Assembly: GCA_013398055.1 (NCBI GenBank)
Contig: VZRS01005632.1
Span: forward strand, 192,175-256,174
Length of the DNA stretch: 64,000 bases
Reading direction: 5' to 3'
From: Ifrita kowaldi
Taxonomy: Eukaryota > Chordata > Aves > Passeriformes > Cinclosomatidae
Both the position numbers and the translations under genes were made by a program. Positions 13,091-25,632 of this stretch are shown one piece after another. Below the pieces are notes generated by a model. That model was not told the DNA's origin, ran no database searches, and worked only from the letters and a program-made list of their open reading frames with translations. Position 1 is the first letter of the stretch. Each line of letters starts with the position of its first letter.

Positions 13091-14843
13091 TGTAAAAAAC
13101 AAATTTACAGTTTTCTATTGAATCTACTGAGTGATGCAAAAGTATTTCTAAATAAACATCTCAAAGACTACTACAGTCAGAATTAAACTTTTCAGGTTTA
13201 AAGTTCTGATAAAACTACTTATTCGAGAAAAAAGTTGGCATTTAAGACTCCAGAGAGGACTATTTATGAGCTTGTGGTACGTTGTTAATTTGTTCAGTGC
13301 TAGCAGAGCAGGTCAGGCTCTTTCGAATGGTAAAATTTTCTTCATTTTAGCTCCAGAGGGGGAGTGTATGTTTTCTCCTTGTGTGGTCATTAGCACAGTT
13401 CTACTAGAATGGAAGTGATAAGAGCCCAGCAAAAGATTATCCTTTAACAGAAGGAAAAAAAAAGGTGACAAATAAAAGCCCTTTCAATTCCTTTTTTTTC
13501 TTCTAATAATCTTCCTTTATAATTTCTGAACTCTTTAACCTGATTTTGCAGATATATCTCACATGTAAGTAAACACATGCTTGTTATAGTTAATTTGGTC
13601 TTATTTTCCTCAGTATTTAGCAACCACAGTTTCAAAAGGTGCATTTGATGCTTTTTTCAGTATCAGACCTTCCAGGTGCATTTACTGTGCTTAGATAAGA
13701 CAGGAACCAAGGCGTTGTTGCAATTAAGCACTGTAAGAATACAGTGACAAGAACACTAGAAATTTTAAATTCACTTTTTTAAACAAAAATTCTATTCTAT
13801 TCTTTCTGTCTGTCTTTCCTCTTTAAGCATATATTCATTCTGTCTGTAAGGCAATGGTACGATTCCCAGATCTATGTGAGCCAAGTCTGTCTTCAGCTGA
13901 CTTGTACAGTAAAAAATTAGAATAAAACATTTTTTCTTGTATCTTACTATTTTGACTACTATTTATGGCGTAAAAGACATAGGTTTCTGTAACTATAGAT
14001 TTAGGTTTAAAAGGTTAAATGGTGAAAACAGTTTTTAATAATGCATACTGCTTTGTAGAAGCGTGTAAAATGAAACTGATGAGAGTTAAATATCTTGGGT
14101 TTAGTCTGATCATTGTAGTAAATGATTTGTAATAGAAATGATGATCTGGAACCAATTGTGTTGGGAGATATATGAAAACAGAACAAATAAATGACCCATG
14201 CAAAAAATTTAGTAACACAATTATACTAACTCCCCTGAGCAGCCCTTCTGAATTACTGGAAGATTTCATGGGAACAAATTTGAAAATATACCAGGGAACT
14301 GAGGGTTAAAACGTAATAATTATATTATTGAATATATATGTAATTTCTGCTTTGATATAGAGCCTTATTTTCTAAACATCTGTAGTAATAGGAAATGGTC
14401 TGAACTGCCATGTATTCTAGTTTTGTCATAGGATACAGCTGCTGTCATATGTTATTAACAACAGATCTTTCTAGCAACACTATGCCTCTGAGTTTTAGTT
14501 GAAATTGGAATGTGATTTTGACATTTTTTGTCTTTTACACTGAAAGGTTTATAAAAGTTAATTTTCCTGAGACATTCTAATGTTGAAAGATGAATTTTTT
14601 ATACACAGCCTCAATTATGTAGTTCGTGTAATTATATCAGGAAACTATTTTTCAGATTTTCCAGAGCTATAGTTTTTACATGCTGAAACTCATTTCAGAA
14701 TGGCCTCTTAGGGGAAATACCTGTATTATACTTAACAACTACTTGTTAGCTACAGCACATGCTGTACTGTGTCATAATGAGGATGTGTCAAATGATTATT
14801 AATTCGGACTCCAAGAAGTTATTGTCAGCAAGAAAATTAGGGA

Positions 14844-14860
14844 CAATAATAATAATAATA
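14844..14860. repeat. Short AAT trinucleotide microsatellite
   Basis: Five to six copies of AAT lie about 35 bp upstream of BMP5 exon 3, within the region where the branch point would be expected. Confidence 0.8.
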
Positions 14861-14894
14861 CTTGAATGCCTTAACTCTATTTTCTTTAACTTAG

Positions 14895-15043
14895 GGATGC
14901 AGACTTGTTCCTGTTAGACACAAGAAAGGCTCAAGCTTCTGATGTGGGCTGGTTTGTCTTTGACATTACTGTGACCAGCAATCACTGGGTCATTAATCCA
15001 CAGAACAACCTGGGCTTGCAACTCTGCGCTGAAACTGGGGACG
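14895..15043 (+). CDS. BMP5: BMP5 exon 3 (prodomain)
   Basis: This 149-bp exon lies between acceptor ttag (14891-14894) and donor gtaaga (from 15044). The first base completes the arginine codon from exon 2, and the frame then reads DADLFLLDTRKAQASDVGWF and on to LQLCAETGDG. The last base begins a glycine codon completed in exon 4. It encodes the C-terminal half of the propeptide domain, including the conserved stretch VTSNHWVINPQNNLGLQL. The open frame continues past 15043 for about 30 codons, but that part is intron: similarity to BMP5 stops exactly at the donor. Differences from the human protein that I remember are conservative (for example DVGWF against DVGWL). Confidence 0.96.
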
Positions 15044-17559
15044 GTAAGATTGAAGCTATAGATCATAATGCCATGTATGCTCTTGTCATACCTTGCCAGG
15101 ACTCTTTTCTGGATGAGTGTTTTTCAACTTGACCAGGTGATAATTCACAGAGAGTTTATAAGCAAATAACACAAATCTTATCCTGCTGTTGCTGCGGTCT
15201 GCAAGCTTTCTATTATTTTAAAATCTGTAGAGTATGTCAATTATAAAACTAACTGAATCAAGTGAAACTGGGTTCAGGATAAGTGCTCCTACATAAGAAA
15301 TTAAGTTCCATTTTAATGTTCTACCACTGATGATTACACTTAGGAAATTCAGACAAATTTGCAGAACTTTCTGGGCGGATGCATGGAGAAAGTTAAAAAA
15401 TAACCTCAGAGCCCTTCAGAAGGTATAGATTGATGTTGGGGAAAGGTTAACAATAAAGTAATGCGGGAATTGTTTTTCTTTAATTAAAAAAAATATTCTT
15501 TTTTATCTTAAAATGGGTTAAAAATTTGAAATCTTGAAAATTTTAGTTAGCTGAAAATTAGAACAACCACTATCAAAACTGAAGTCCGAGCTGTGCTGGG
15601 CTACTGCATGTTACTGGGCTACTGCATTATTCATAGTTATGCTCTTCATTAAACTTGAAAATGCATCTCAATGCAAAACAATATTTTTAGAAGAAATGTT
15701 CTTTACTTAGACTTATTTAGAAACTAATAAAAAGAGACTTATAAACTGTTTTTTCTGTGACAGTTCACTTAATCCATACCACTTTACAAGCAAACTCAGA
15801 TTTAACTCTTTTTGTCAAAAAGCTTTTTATGTCAGAGGTCAAGGGATCTATGATGCCAGTTAATCTAAACCTTAGCTGACATAATGTTAATGAGTAGCAG
15901 AAGAAACCCTGGTGTAAGGATTAATAATTTTTTCTTCTTTGTTCTGGCTACATTTTCTCATTGGTTTTGATCTAAATTCTCCCTCAGGCTCAGCTGGGCT
16001 GTGAACAAAGCATCTCATACTTTTTCAGCAAGTGCCCCGGCTGCCGGAGAGTTATGCAAAAACTGTCCTTTAGGCACGATGCTTAATAAGAGAGCTGGCA
16101 GGCTTGCACCAAAGCACATGACCATTTCATCTGGTGTTACCTTTACAGTCAGAGTACTGTCAGTGGACAAGAGAGGCACCCATGCATAGCAGACCACGTT
16201 GTTGCTGCCTTCAACCAGTCTTAAAAGGCACCACTCCTCAGCCTGGGCAGCACAGGGAGTACATCTCTTAGGCAGTCTGGTTTAGTGAGGCCATTTTAAA
16301 GCTCTTACAATTCTGGGGAGGTGACACCTCCGTCAGGAATCCAAATTAGGTGGGCTGGCTTCTGGCCAGATTTCCTGGTCCAGAATAAACTCCATCCTTG
16401 CCTTTTTTTTTTTTTTTTCCAGGAGATTTGAACACAGAAATTGTTGAAAATTAAATATCCATGAAAGACATTCATTAAGAAACCCTGCCACCAGCAATTT
16501 TTTGGTTCTAGCCTCAAAATTACATCCGTTCGGTAAACTACAGGGAAGTTTGTATGGGTGAAAGTAAACCTTTAGGTTAATACACTGAAGAAATTGTAAA
16601 AGAATAGCTCACGTAAATATTTCCCCTCTCCTACTCCCAAGATCAGAAAGGTGATAGATAATTTTCTATTTTAAATTCCAAAGCCACAAATAGCTTTAAC
16701 ATTTTGCACCTTACCTATTTGACTTAATACAGCTGCTTCACTGAAGAAGGAATTTGCCTTTTCCCTCACTTTCTGTTCCCTTTTTCAGTTTATTCGTCCA
16801 AGGAGTCCACTTCTAGGGACTAAAGTTTTCAAAACTATAGGATAGACCTGTGCTACACAACTTCAGCTTAGCACAAGCAAAATCATCCTTTCATGCTCTT
16901 ACAATTTTGCTCTTAAGGCTTTGATTATTTTTATTGGGTTGCTGTTACTTCTGGAAGCTATTAGAAACACCAGCAGTTGAATGACACGTTTGTGTACAGA
17001 TGGAACATGAATTTTTATATGACTCCGTATGTAGCGGACTCGGTTCGTAACCCAGAGAACCCCACCCACCTTCCCTCCAACCAGTTCTCTGTGAGAGCTC
17101 AGGGACTGGTTCAAATCAACTGAAAAACCTTCCCTTGGCTCAAGTGAACTTCAGGCTCAGCAGGTCTGAAGCACATTTCTTCATGCCTCCAGCTGTCAGC
17201 TGAGTTTACAGGAGGTATAGGACTTCTGCCCCCATAACTGGAGAGATATTTATGATAAGACCTGATCCATTAACCTTTCTATTGCAACAGATCGTTAAAC
17301 TAAATGGACTTCTATTAAGCAGGAGAATCCCCCATTGAGTTATTCAGGTGCTACACTGGGGATAATCAAGTCTGTAAATGCATACTAATTTCTAGATTTA
17401 TTCATACAGCCGTATGGGATGCCAGTAGTGGCTGAGACTCCAGGGTGCCACTATATTGTTATCATTACCATTAAAAGTAATGTTTCTTACAGTTATCCAT
17501 TAGAGACATTTTAGGCAATTACTTGTGTAGATATACTTTGGATCCCTGAAGATGGCGCA

Positions 17560-17615
17560 TAAATAATAATAATCATAATAATAACAACAATAATAATAAT
17601 AGTAATAATAATAAT
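17560..17615. repeat. Imperfect (ATA/AAT)n microsatellite
   Basis: About 56 bp of trinucleotide repeat, mostly AAT with interruptions (ATC, AAC, AGT). The interruptions suggest an old, stabilised array. It lies in BMP5 intron 3. Confidence 0.92.
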
Positions 17616-20600
17616 GTCTACATAAGGAATAAAAAAATTTTGTAACTATTTAGCATAACAGTGTGACAAAGAAGCTTTGGAAAAATGTCTGGTTGCTGCA
17701 ATTCATGTTTCCCCCCCCTTTGAAAACCCTGAAAAAGTACAAAAAGCCACATGACATTGGAATGTGTTCTCTTTTTTCTTTAGGACAGTATTTGGTATCA
17801 TACGTCTCATTTTAGCATGAAATGTAGACTTTTTCTCTTAATGGGACATTTTATTTTGAACAGTAAGAATAAAGGTTTGCATGACACATATGGAAGCTGT
17901 CAACATATAATGCACTGTTTCCCTGAGGCTGTGGTAAATTAAGGATCAGGTTTTTTTGATTCTCTTTTTCAATGTATCCTCAACATTCTGCAGCATCCCC
18001 TTTTGGCTGATTCCCTCCTTTTGACACCAAAACTCTGTTATGATTCAAATGAGAGGTGATCTTTTTCACGCTGATGGATGCATGGGTGTTGGAGGAATTG
18101 CAGCGTGAAATCAATGCAGATGCACAAACAGTTTGAAAAGCTCCATGCAATGCTTTTCCCGTATATGTACCATATGTCTCCTAAGGCTTAAAACATGTTC
18201 TAGTGAATCAGCATCTTTATATTAACATTTAGCACTTTTATAAGTGGATGTTAGGAGTGGTCTGAACATGACTTTTGCTGAAGGGGTATAAACAGCTACA
18301 AGAGTAATCCTTTTCCTGTTTCTGTCATTGCTGAGGAGAACCTAGAGTTGTTTACAGAAAATGGGAGAGGGAGATAATGTGCAATGATGACTGTTGGTGA
18401 TCCACAGAATAAAATGGATTCCAAACACACAGCTCTCAGTACAACACCCTGAGTAACCCCACAGTCATGTAGTTCTGTGCCTTTTATTAGATTACTGCAG
18501 CTCTCAGTTATTTTCCGTCTACTCGCACATCAGAGGGGAAGAAACTGGTGGTGACTTTGAAAAGCCAAAGCAGATTAAGGTGATTTCTGTTGCCATATAG
18601 TCCCATAGAAAGTTTCTTTGGGCTTTCCTGTGGTTTGAGGTGGGCAGGCAGCAGGAACCCTCAGCTCCCTGACTCTGACTCTTACTTTAGGTATTTTTTT
18701 TCCTCAGAGCATAGGGAAACTTGAAAAAAATAGGTTCCTTGATCCAAGCGAACTCTGTGGAAGGCCAGTTCTCCCTTCAGCATGAATTTGGGTACACTCT
18801 GACGTGTGTCCCCTGGAAGGGGGTTTGGATCTTAACCCTACATGCAGCATGAAGGATTGGTAAAGTTCTTCTCCAGAGATGTTGGGGAAGAAACCAAAAA
18901 ACACACTCCTTCTTTTTTAGCCTCTCTTACTTTTGGCCTGGATCTTTCAAGGTCCCTTTCTCCAACTAAGCCTTCAGAAAGGAAGCACAACCATGTTCTT
19001 CGTGTCACACGGAGTGGCTGGCTTGCTTTCAAGCCATGACAACCTGGGCAGAACCCTGGCCTCTTCATGTTCTTGGCTGTGTATTTGACACTGTTTTGGC
19101 CTCACCATTACCACACGGAACATCATCATTTTATCCCACAGCTGCCCCCAGACAACGGTGACACCTTGCTTACATGACCACAGTAGCTATCAAGTACTCT
19201 GGAGGATGCAGCTGGGTTGTTACCTTTAAATCTCTTGATGGATCTGGTATTTACAAGGCCAAGTATGAGGAGCAATTTCACCTTCATTACTGTCCTTGTA
19301 GTGGGGGAATTTGGGATATATGTATTTATATTGATATGTATATGGACTTTGGCAGGCAATAGCTCTGACTAAATTCTGAGCCATCTGGAAGCCATATAGC
19401 CATGTTAGCACAGCACTGAACCCGAGCTAATACATCCTGCCCCTCAGCAGGTTTTATTAGCTTGGGCTCAAGCACTGCCTAAGTACAGCTACATTCATTT
19501 CTGGTTCAGAGCTGACTTTGGCCAAAATTGCACTAGTAAATTAAACATGCTTAGGGATACTGTGGTGTGAAACAAGCTGCAGGGATGGCTCTCTCAGTCT
19601 CCAAAACAGGGTGATCCCATGACAGCTGTCCCCATGAGAAAGGTCCCATGCAGTGCTGCCTTGAGATTCTGTTGACTCTGCGGTGGAGCTGGCACAGGAT
19701 GTAAATGCACCAGGAGCACACTCCCACCCTGAGCAGAGCGGATGATCCGGTTCCAGCACTCTTTAATTTGCTCAGATAGGTGAAACTGTTGTTTCCAACT
19801 GGGTCACAAATATGGTCCACATTGTGTCGGCTTTGAGCAAGTGAACACACCCTTTGTTAGTAAGGGCTTCGCTTTAAGCAGAAGGGTCAAGGAGGGGAAT
19901 GAAATGGGCTCCTGCCCCTTCTCCTACCACCACTGGTGCACACTGGTCCTGGCTGTACAGCTGTGCAAATCCCCCCGCACCCTGCTCCCCAGACAGATGA
20001 AGGATACATCTGCTTCTCAACACCATTAGTTTAGAGATAATGGCATTTGTGTTCCATTCCAGTCAGAAGGCTTTTATCCATTCTATTCTTTGGTGGATGA
20101 CCAATTAATCTAATCTCTCCTTGTTTTATTGTCTTCCTAAACACATTTTTAATGGTGCAGAAAAGCCCCAGGACTCCCACAAGCCACTCATAGTTTAAGT
20201 GCATTAACTCGAAAGGATAAATCAAGTACTTACAGAGCATTTTTGTGTATAATTATATCTGATTTTTTGTGTAAGCATATATGGTACTGCCATATTATAC
20301 GGCATATCAGGGCTCCTTATGTGTTCCCAAGCACTTTCTTCAAGAACTTTATGAATATCAGAATTAACACAAAAAGATGCACAAAATTCCTTTAAATGAA
20401 CTGAGTAAAAACAACTAAATGTAAGATTTGATGAACAAAAGATGAATTTAGTAGTGACTAAAGTTGTGAAGCCTAGGAAAGGCAGAGCAGAGCATTCAAG
20501 ACCACCCATTTGTCCGAATTCCTTAAAGCCTCCAGGGAGAAAAAGAGCTAATAAAACACATAAAGCTTGTGTCAGAAGCATATTTTATGTTGTTATAGAT

Positions 20601-22880
20601 AAATGTGTTCACCAAAGGAAAAGTTTGCATAACAGTTTATGTAGATGATACAACAGAGACAGTAAAAAGTTCTTTGGAGTTGGCATGTTGAGGACGTTAT
20701 ATATGGACCATCACATTGGTGTTATTAGCTTTTCTGTACTCTTTTTTTAAAATAAGCTTAGGTAGCCAAACTCTACCTCAGTTCTTTTGTTTCAAGTCCC
20801 ATTGCTCTCAGAGCACTCTTTGGGCATGAGAAACCACAAAAGTTTCTATCTAATTTTAAAAACTACTGTGTGAGCTTTCAGATTCAGAGCCTATAGGCAG
20901 TTTTTTGCTCAAATATTAGATGTTATTGGACCTTGGATGCTCACGATATTTCTTCAAAAGGCCTTTCCCAATCCTCATTTCAGATGTCACTCCCCAAAAG
21001 AAGCAAACCATAGGTGTGGCGTTGGAATTTTAATTTTTTTTCAGCCAACCATGTTGAAATGAGTTCTCAGAATCACTAAATTTTTCATTTCTAAGTACAA
21101 ATATGAAAAATTATTACTAAAATAACTACTGTGACCTAGCAGCGGTGGTTAATCTGTAAAATGTGTTTTGTGGCTTCTTGAACACTTTTGAAAGTAAATA
21201 TGTTCTTGTTTTTCATAACAAAATGAGTGGTTTGCTGCAGTCTGATGACTCAGGACAAAATAATGGATTTTGGAATTACTCATTGTGCTGTGTTGCCAGT
21301 GTAAATCTGGCTAGGATGCATAATGACTGAAAGCTCTTGCAAAATTTGTGTCTGATCAATATTTTACTCAAAATATATGCTGTCTGAGGAGATAAAGCCA
21401 AGGCACAAATCTTATCACTGTCATTGGCATCCACACTGGCAATCTCAGAAAAAGTCAGCTTTCTGAATGTTATGGAAAACAAGGATATGTCTCCAGGTCA
21501 AGACCGCGAGACAGATTGTTATTGAATGCTTGAAGGGCTCTTGCATTTCCATTTGGAGCAGCTGAGGGGGAAACGAACTTTTAAGATGGAACTTGATCAG
21601 TTCACGAAAAGAATTGTATGATATGACTGCATGTGACAGCACTAAAGCCGACATAGTGACACAGCAAATAGCTCAGCAGTTATCACCCTGAGTGCTATTC
21701 CCAATTTCTGAGTAAAAAACCAAAAAGCACAAAATTGTGAGGATCGTTGAGATAGGACCTTTTCGTAAGCTGAACTTCACAGTTATTTTTGCAGCAGCGA
21801 TTCCTTTATTATTAGGGGAGGAAAGGTGAAAAGGCAAATAATATTCATTCAGTTCAGTCAGTCAAACCTGAACTTCCATGCAAGCTTTTATGCAAACTGC
21901 TAACGGCACTTCACTATCAAATAGTATAAAAGCCAAAAAAAGGTTTAAATGCCAAGTCAAACAAATATATCTTGCCAAAGGCTCAGAATCCTATGAATAA
22001 GGACTAAGGAGTTCAGGAAATTTGGAACATAATGCTTTAAATAAGTCTTAGTCTCCAAATATACCTGCCAACATGTAGAAGAGATAATTAATTGTCACAG
22101 CAGTATTGAGAAATGCATGCCAGTATGTGAAGAACATAAAGGCTCTGGACTGTCACCGCACAGTGTAAATCCATCTATTATGTTTTTGGGGTTTTTTCCT
22201 AGATGCAGGGGCAATTACAGTGACTAAGTTCAATGGAGCAGGCACAAGTAGACTGCTGGTTACTTGAACTTTCTTCTTTTCTTCTGAAATGTGAAGAAAA
22301 TCTTTGAAATCTTCAGAATTAAAGATATAATGGAAGGATAAAACCAAACCCATTTTCCAGAATGCTTGACCAAGTTCAATTCTTGTTCAGAGATGCTCAA
22401 GAGAAGCAGAAAGACAAACTTTGCTGTTTTGGTTTTACGAGTTTCATGTGGCTGAAACTCCAAGTGTAGTTAAGCCGGTCAGCCTGAGTCATTCAGCTGA
22501 TTTTAGAAAGTATTGCTTTAATGCCACGGTATGGAGCAACCACACGCCTGAGAGCCCTGGATTTTCAGTTGTCATTGAAGCCAAAAGTTTTCTAAATGTT
22601 TACAAGAAACAATAGATTAAAACTACTTACAAAAACGAAGTCCATGAATGCTTCTTGCTACAAGGGGAAATTCAGGATAGAGTAAAATTTTTCTTAATGT
22701 ATTCTGAAATTGACACTGCAGACAAGTTAAGGACTAGCTAACAAGACCATGGCACGCACAATGGAGCTACTGCTGTGGCAGAAATCTTGACGCCTTTCAG
22801 AGGCAGAATGCTTTGAATAACCTCCTGTTCAAGAAAGGGCAATGCTTTTTAGATTGAAGGAAAATATCCCACATGCACAC

Positions 22881-22916
22881 TTCTTTCTTTCTTTCTTTCT
22901 TTTTTTCCTTTTTTTA
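22881..22916. repeat. (TTCT)n microsatellite grading into poly-T
   Basis: Six or so TTCT tetramers are followed by a T-rich tract. It is pure pyrimidine on the + strand and likely length-polymorphic. Confidence 0.9.
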
Positions 22917-25434
22917 AAATAAAGGATAATAGAAGTTCTGTAAATGCAAAGTTTCTTTTGAAAAGAAGCAACCAAAAATGGAGACAACATATGTAGCTTG
23001 AATTTCCAAACCAAACAGTTCAGAGATCCTCCTCAGAAGAAATATAGCGTCTCAAGGGCAGTGTATATTTTGATTGCTTCGTCTTCTGAAAGTTGCAGTT
23101 AAGCTAAGGTATATGATAAACTGAGAGAGAAAAGTTTAACGATGAACCCACAGAAGTCAATAAAAGTTTTCCTCTGCACTAGAAGCAGATCCAGTGCAAT
23201 ATGAATTGAACAAATGAGTCCTAAAAACTTATGCTGACTGCTTAGAAGATCAAGCACATAAAGGAATAAAGTCACATAAGCTGTTTCTGTGTGTAAAAAG
23301 GCTGTGGGTTACAGGATTAATTTTTTATAGTATATCCCTATACCCTGGATAACCAAGTAAGCCTTAACTTGTGGAATCTTAATAGCCATCTCATTGCTGA
23401 AGTCTAAAGGAAACCCAGAGGAAACTTAATAATATTAAAAGTTATTTTAAAGGGAGTTCACATTGGTTTGAAGGATATTTTGCTTCGCACACAATATCCA
23501 CCATTGTAAATTCAGAGAACCTAGATTTAAATTCAGAAAAGCTTCACACACCTTTACAGTTCTCAATATATAAATATAATGGTATTCTTAAAATGTCCAC
23601 CAGTAAAGCATTAATATTTTACAGATAAAATTAAAATCCTGAAAGTCATTGGAATGAAAAATAAAGGAAAATAGTAAAAATATTCCCTCTAGAAATGAAG
23701 GGAAATGTGGAACTTTGCGGTAAGAAGCTAGCTTGTCCACATTGTTATGAATAGAGAATAGTGTATACAGTTTTTCATATCTGACTTGCAACAGAAGATT
23801 GGAACCTATAGAAATTAATGTTACTGAATTATTTAATAGTAACTCAAACACATGAAAAGAAGAATTAAAGAAACACAATACTAAAAAGACATTTAAATGA
23901 AATCAGAAGCTTCAACAAATATATTTTTCCCTTGCAGTCAAAAAAGTAATTATCAAAATTGTTCAGAATATGTTGCCAATTACTCTGCTCCACAACTGCT
24001 AACTTTCTCAGTTCTTCTCTTGCCTTTGCTGGGCTCTCTGTCACTGGAAACATCTTAAACCAATTTAAAGTGCTACACCTGAATAAACATGTTGTAAAAG
24101 TGTTTATGTATTGAAGTGGGTCAGTTCAAGGTATGGTATTTGGCTGGAACTTCTAATTTCTCTTTTTACTGCAAAAGGGCTGCCAGAAGGAGGAAGTCTG
24201 AGCTGAATTAATACATTTGTTACAGTGGAAGTAGAATGGAAACTACTTTCACCACAAATCAAACTGCCTCTTTCATTTACGCCAGTGATAGAGTTTTTTT
24301 AAGAAATATAGACTCTGGCGTGCAGCCACTGTAAGTTTGTGTTTGAAAAGGAAACCTATATGCTTATTTCTGTAAGGTTTACTCCTATGCTTGTTTGCAA
24401 GTTCTTTTTCAGGGTGATTGAGTTAACAGCATTATACTTTTGTGAGGCAGATGCTCCTTCATTGCCCACGTAACTAACTTTTCCAGTGGGTTTAGAAGAG
24501 CCCTGAGGCGCCCCGATGCCGCCCAGCACGCGGTGCCAGTGCCCATACCTTCCTGGTTAAAGGACCTCTGTGTCTCCCACCCTGCACAGCTGCACAGCTT
24601 CACATGACACTGTCTCATTTTCTGACGGTTGAAGGGCTCTGCATAATACACGTACGCACAAAAGTGTTTATGCTGCCAAAATAAATTCTGTTAAGAGCAA
24701 GGGTTTATTTGCTAAAATGTCACTGATGCAGTTTCAGTGACTTGTTTTGCTTTCCTTTCTTTCAGTGAGGTTTAGACCACATAATGTAGTGAGGTTACCA
24801 CACAGTCCTGACTGAACAAATATTTTAAAGAAATATGCACATCCCCTGGGAACAGAACCAGAGTCAATAATGTACATGTTTCAAACTCTCTTCTCTTTGA
24901 GTGACTGAAGGGCTTCTCACCTTTACTGGTGAATGAACATCAGTTTGAGTAACACTGCACAATATTTATTTTTAAAGGGGAATTATATTTTTTATCTACA
25001 CTTCTATTTGCTACTGATTTGCTTTGGGGATATAAGGTTCCAGGTCACACTGAAACGATTCAAAATTAGAAGACAGCACTACATTATCTCTTCTATAGAA
25101 AATAGACTTTAATGGGGCTCATTTATTTTTCAGTTCTACAGATGTATGCATGAGACTGAATTAAAATGCCTGTGTAATGAATAAGGTATATAGCACAGAG
25201 AGACTGCAATTTTATGCAATAACAAATTGTACCTGTAAAGCTGTTGAAACTTTTGCAAATGGTTGAGCTTTTTGTCTTTTTAAGTTCTGCTCAACAAAAT
25301 ACAGAGTCCCAATAATGTAAATTCACGGTTATAGCAAATTCCTTGCTATGATTCAATCAGCAGTTGAACTGCTGCTCTGGCTTCGGGAGGAGCAGAAGTT
25401 CACCTTTCAACTCGCAATTTCCATTGCTTTACAG

Positions 25435-25632
25435 GTCGAAGTATCAATGTTAAATCTGCTGGCCTGGTTGGAAGACATGGGCCTCAGTCAAAGCAACCAT
25501 TCATGGTTGCATTCTTCAAGGCAAGTGAAGTGCTTTTCCGTTCTGTCCGAGCAACCAACAATAAAAGGAAAAATCAGAACCGCAACAAATCCAGTAGTCA
25601 ACAGGAGTCCTCTAGGATGCCAAGCATTGGGG
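25435..25632 (+). CDS. BMP5: BMP5 exon 4 (end of prodomain, furin site, N-terminus of mature ligand)
   Basis: This 198-bp exon lies between acceptor tttacag (to 25434) and donor gtaaga (from 25633). Two bases complete the glycine begun in exon 3, and the frame reads RSINVKSAGLVGRQ-like sequence (here RH at the last two positions). The proprotein convertase site RSVR is encoded at 25539-25550, so the mature BMP5 chain begins at 25551 with ATNNKRKNQNRNK. This basic start is where BMPs bind heparan sulfate and antagonists. It holds an N-glycosylation sequon (NKS). The mature chain from here to the stop is 139 residues. The human chain as I recall it is 138 and starts AANKRK, so one asparagine appears to be extra here. 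A longer open frame in another frame over this exon is a shadow. Confidence 0.96.

Larger units (their letters stand above)
9121..14894 (+). other. BMP5: BMP5 intron 2
   Basis: This intron of about 5.8 kb runs from donor gtaccc to acceptor aacttag. It has a phase-2 junction: AG from exon 2 joins G from exon 3 to give Arg. It contains two CR1 tails (9659-9750 and 11225-11432), a perfect 11-bp-arm palindrome at 13068-13090 and a short AAT microsatellite just before exon 3. The rest is AT-rich sequence in which I see no gene. A 138-codon open frame on the minus strand at 12723-13139 has no recognisable domain and crosses the palindrome. Confidence 0.93.
15044..25434 (+). other. BMP5: BMP5 intron 3
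   Basis: At about 10.4 kb this is the largest complete intron in the window, from donor gtaagat to acceptor tttacag. I recognise an ATA/ATT trinucleotide microsatellite at 17560-17615, a TTCT repeat at 22881-22916, a poly-T tract at about 16400 and a 14-bp direct repeat near 15600. No LINE fragment is obvious. Slightly GC-richer patches occur at about 16010-16260 and 19550-20030, but I recognise no coding similarity in them. Confidence 0.93.

Noticed and set aside
12723..13139. 138-codon open frame on the minus strand in intron 2
   Set aside because: No domain, signal or family resemblance is recognisable, the composition is that of AT-rich intron, and it spans the palindrome. Length alone is not enough.
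14905..15132. Continuation of the exon 3 reading frame beyond 15043
   Set aside because: Similarity to BMP5 ends precisely at the GT donor and resumes in exon 4 with the correct phase, so the extension is intron.
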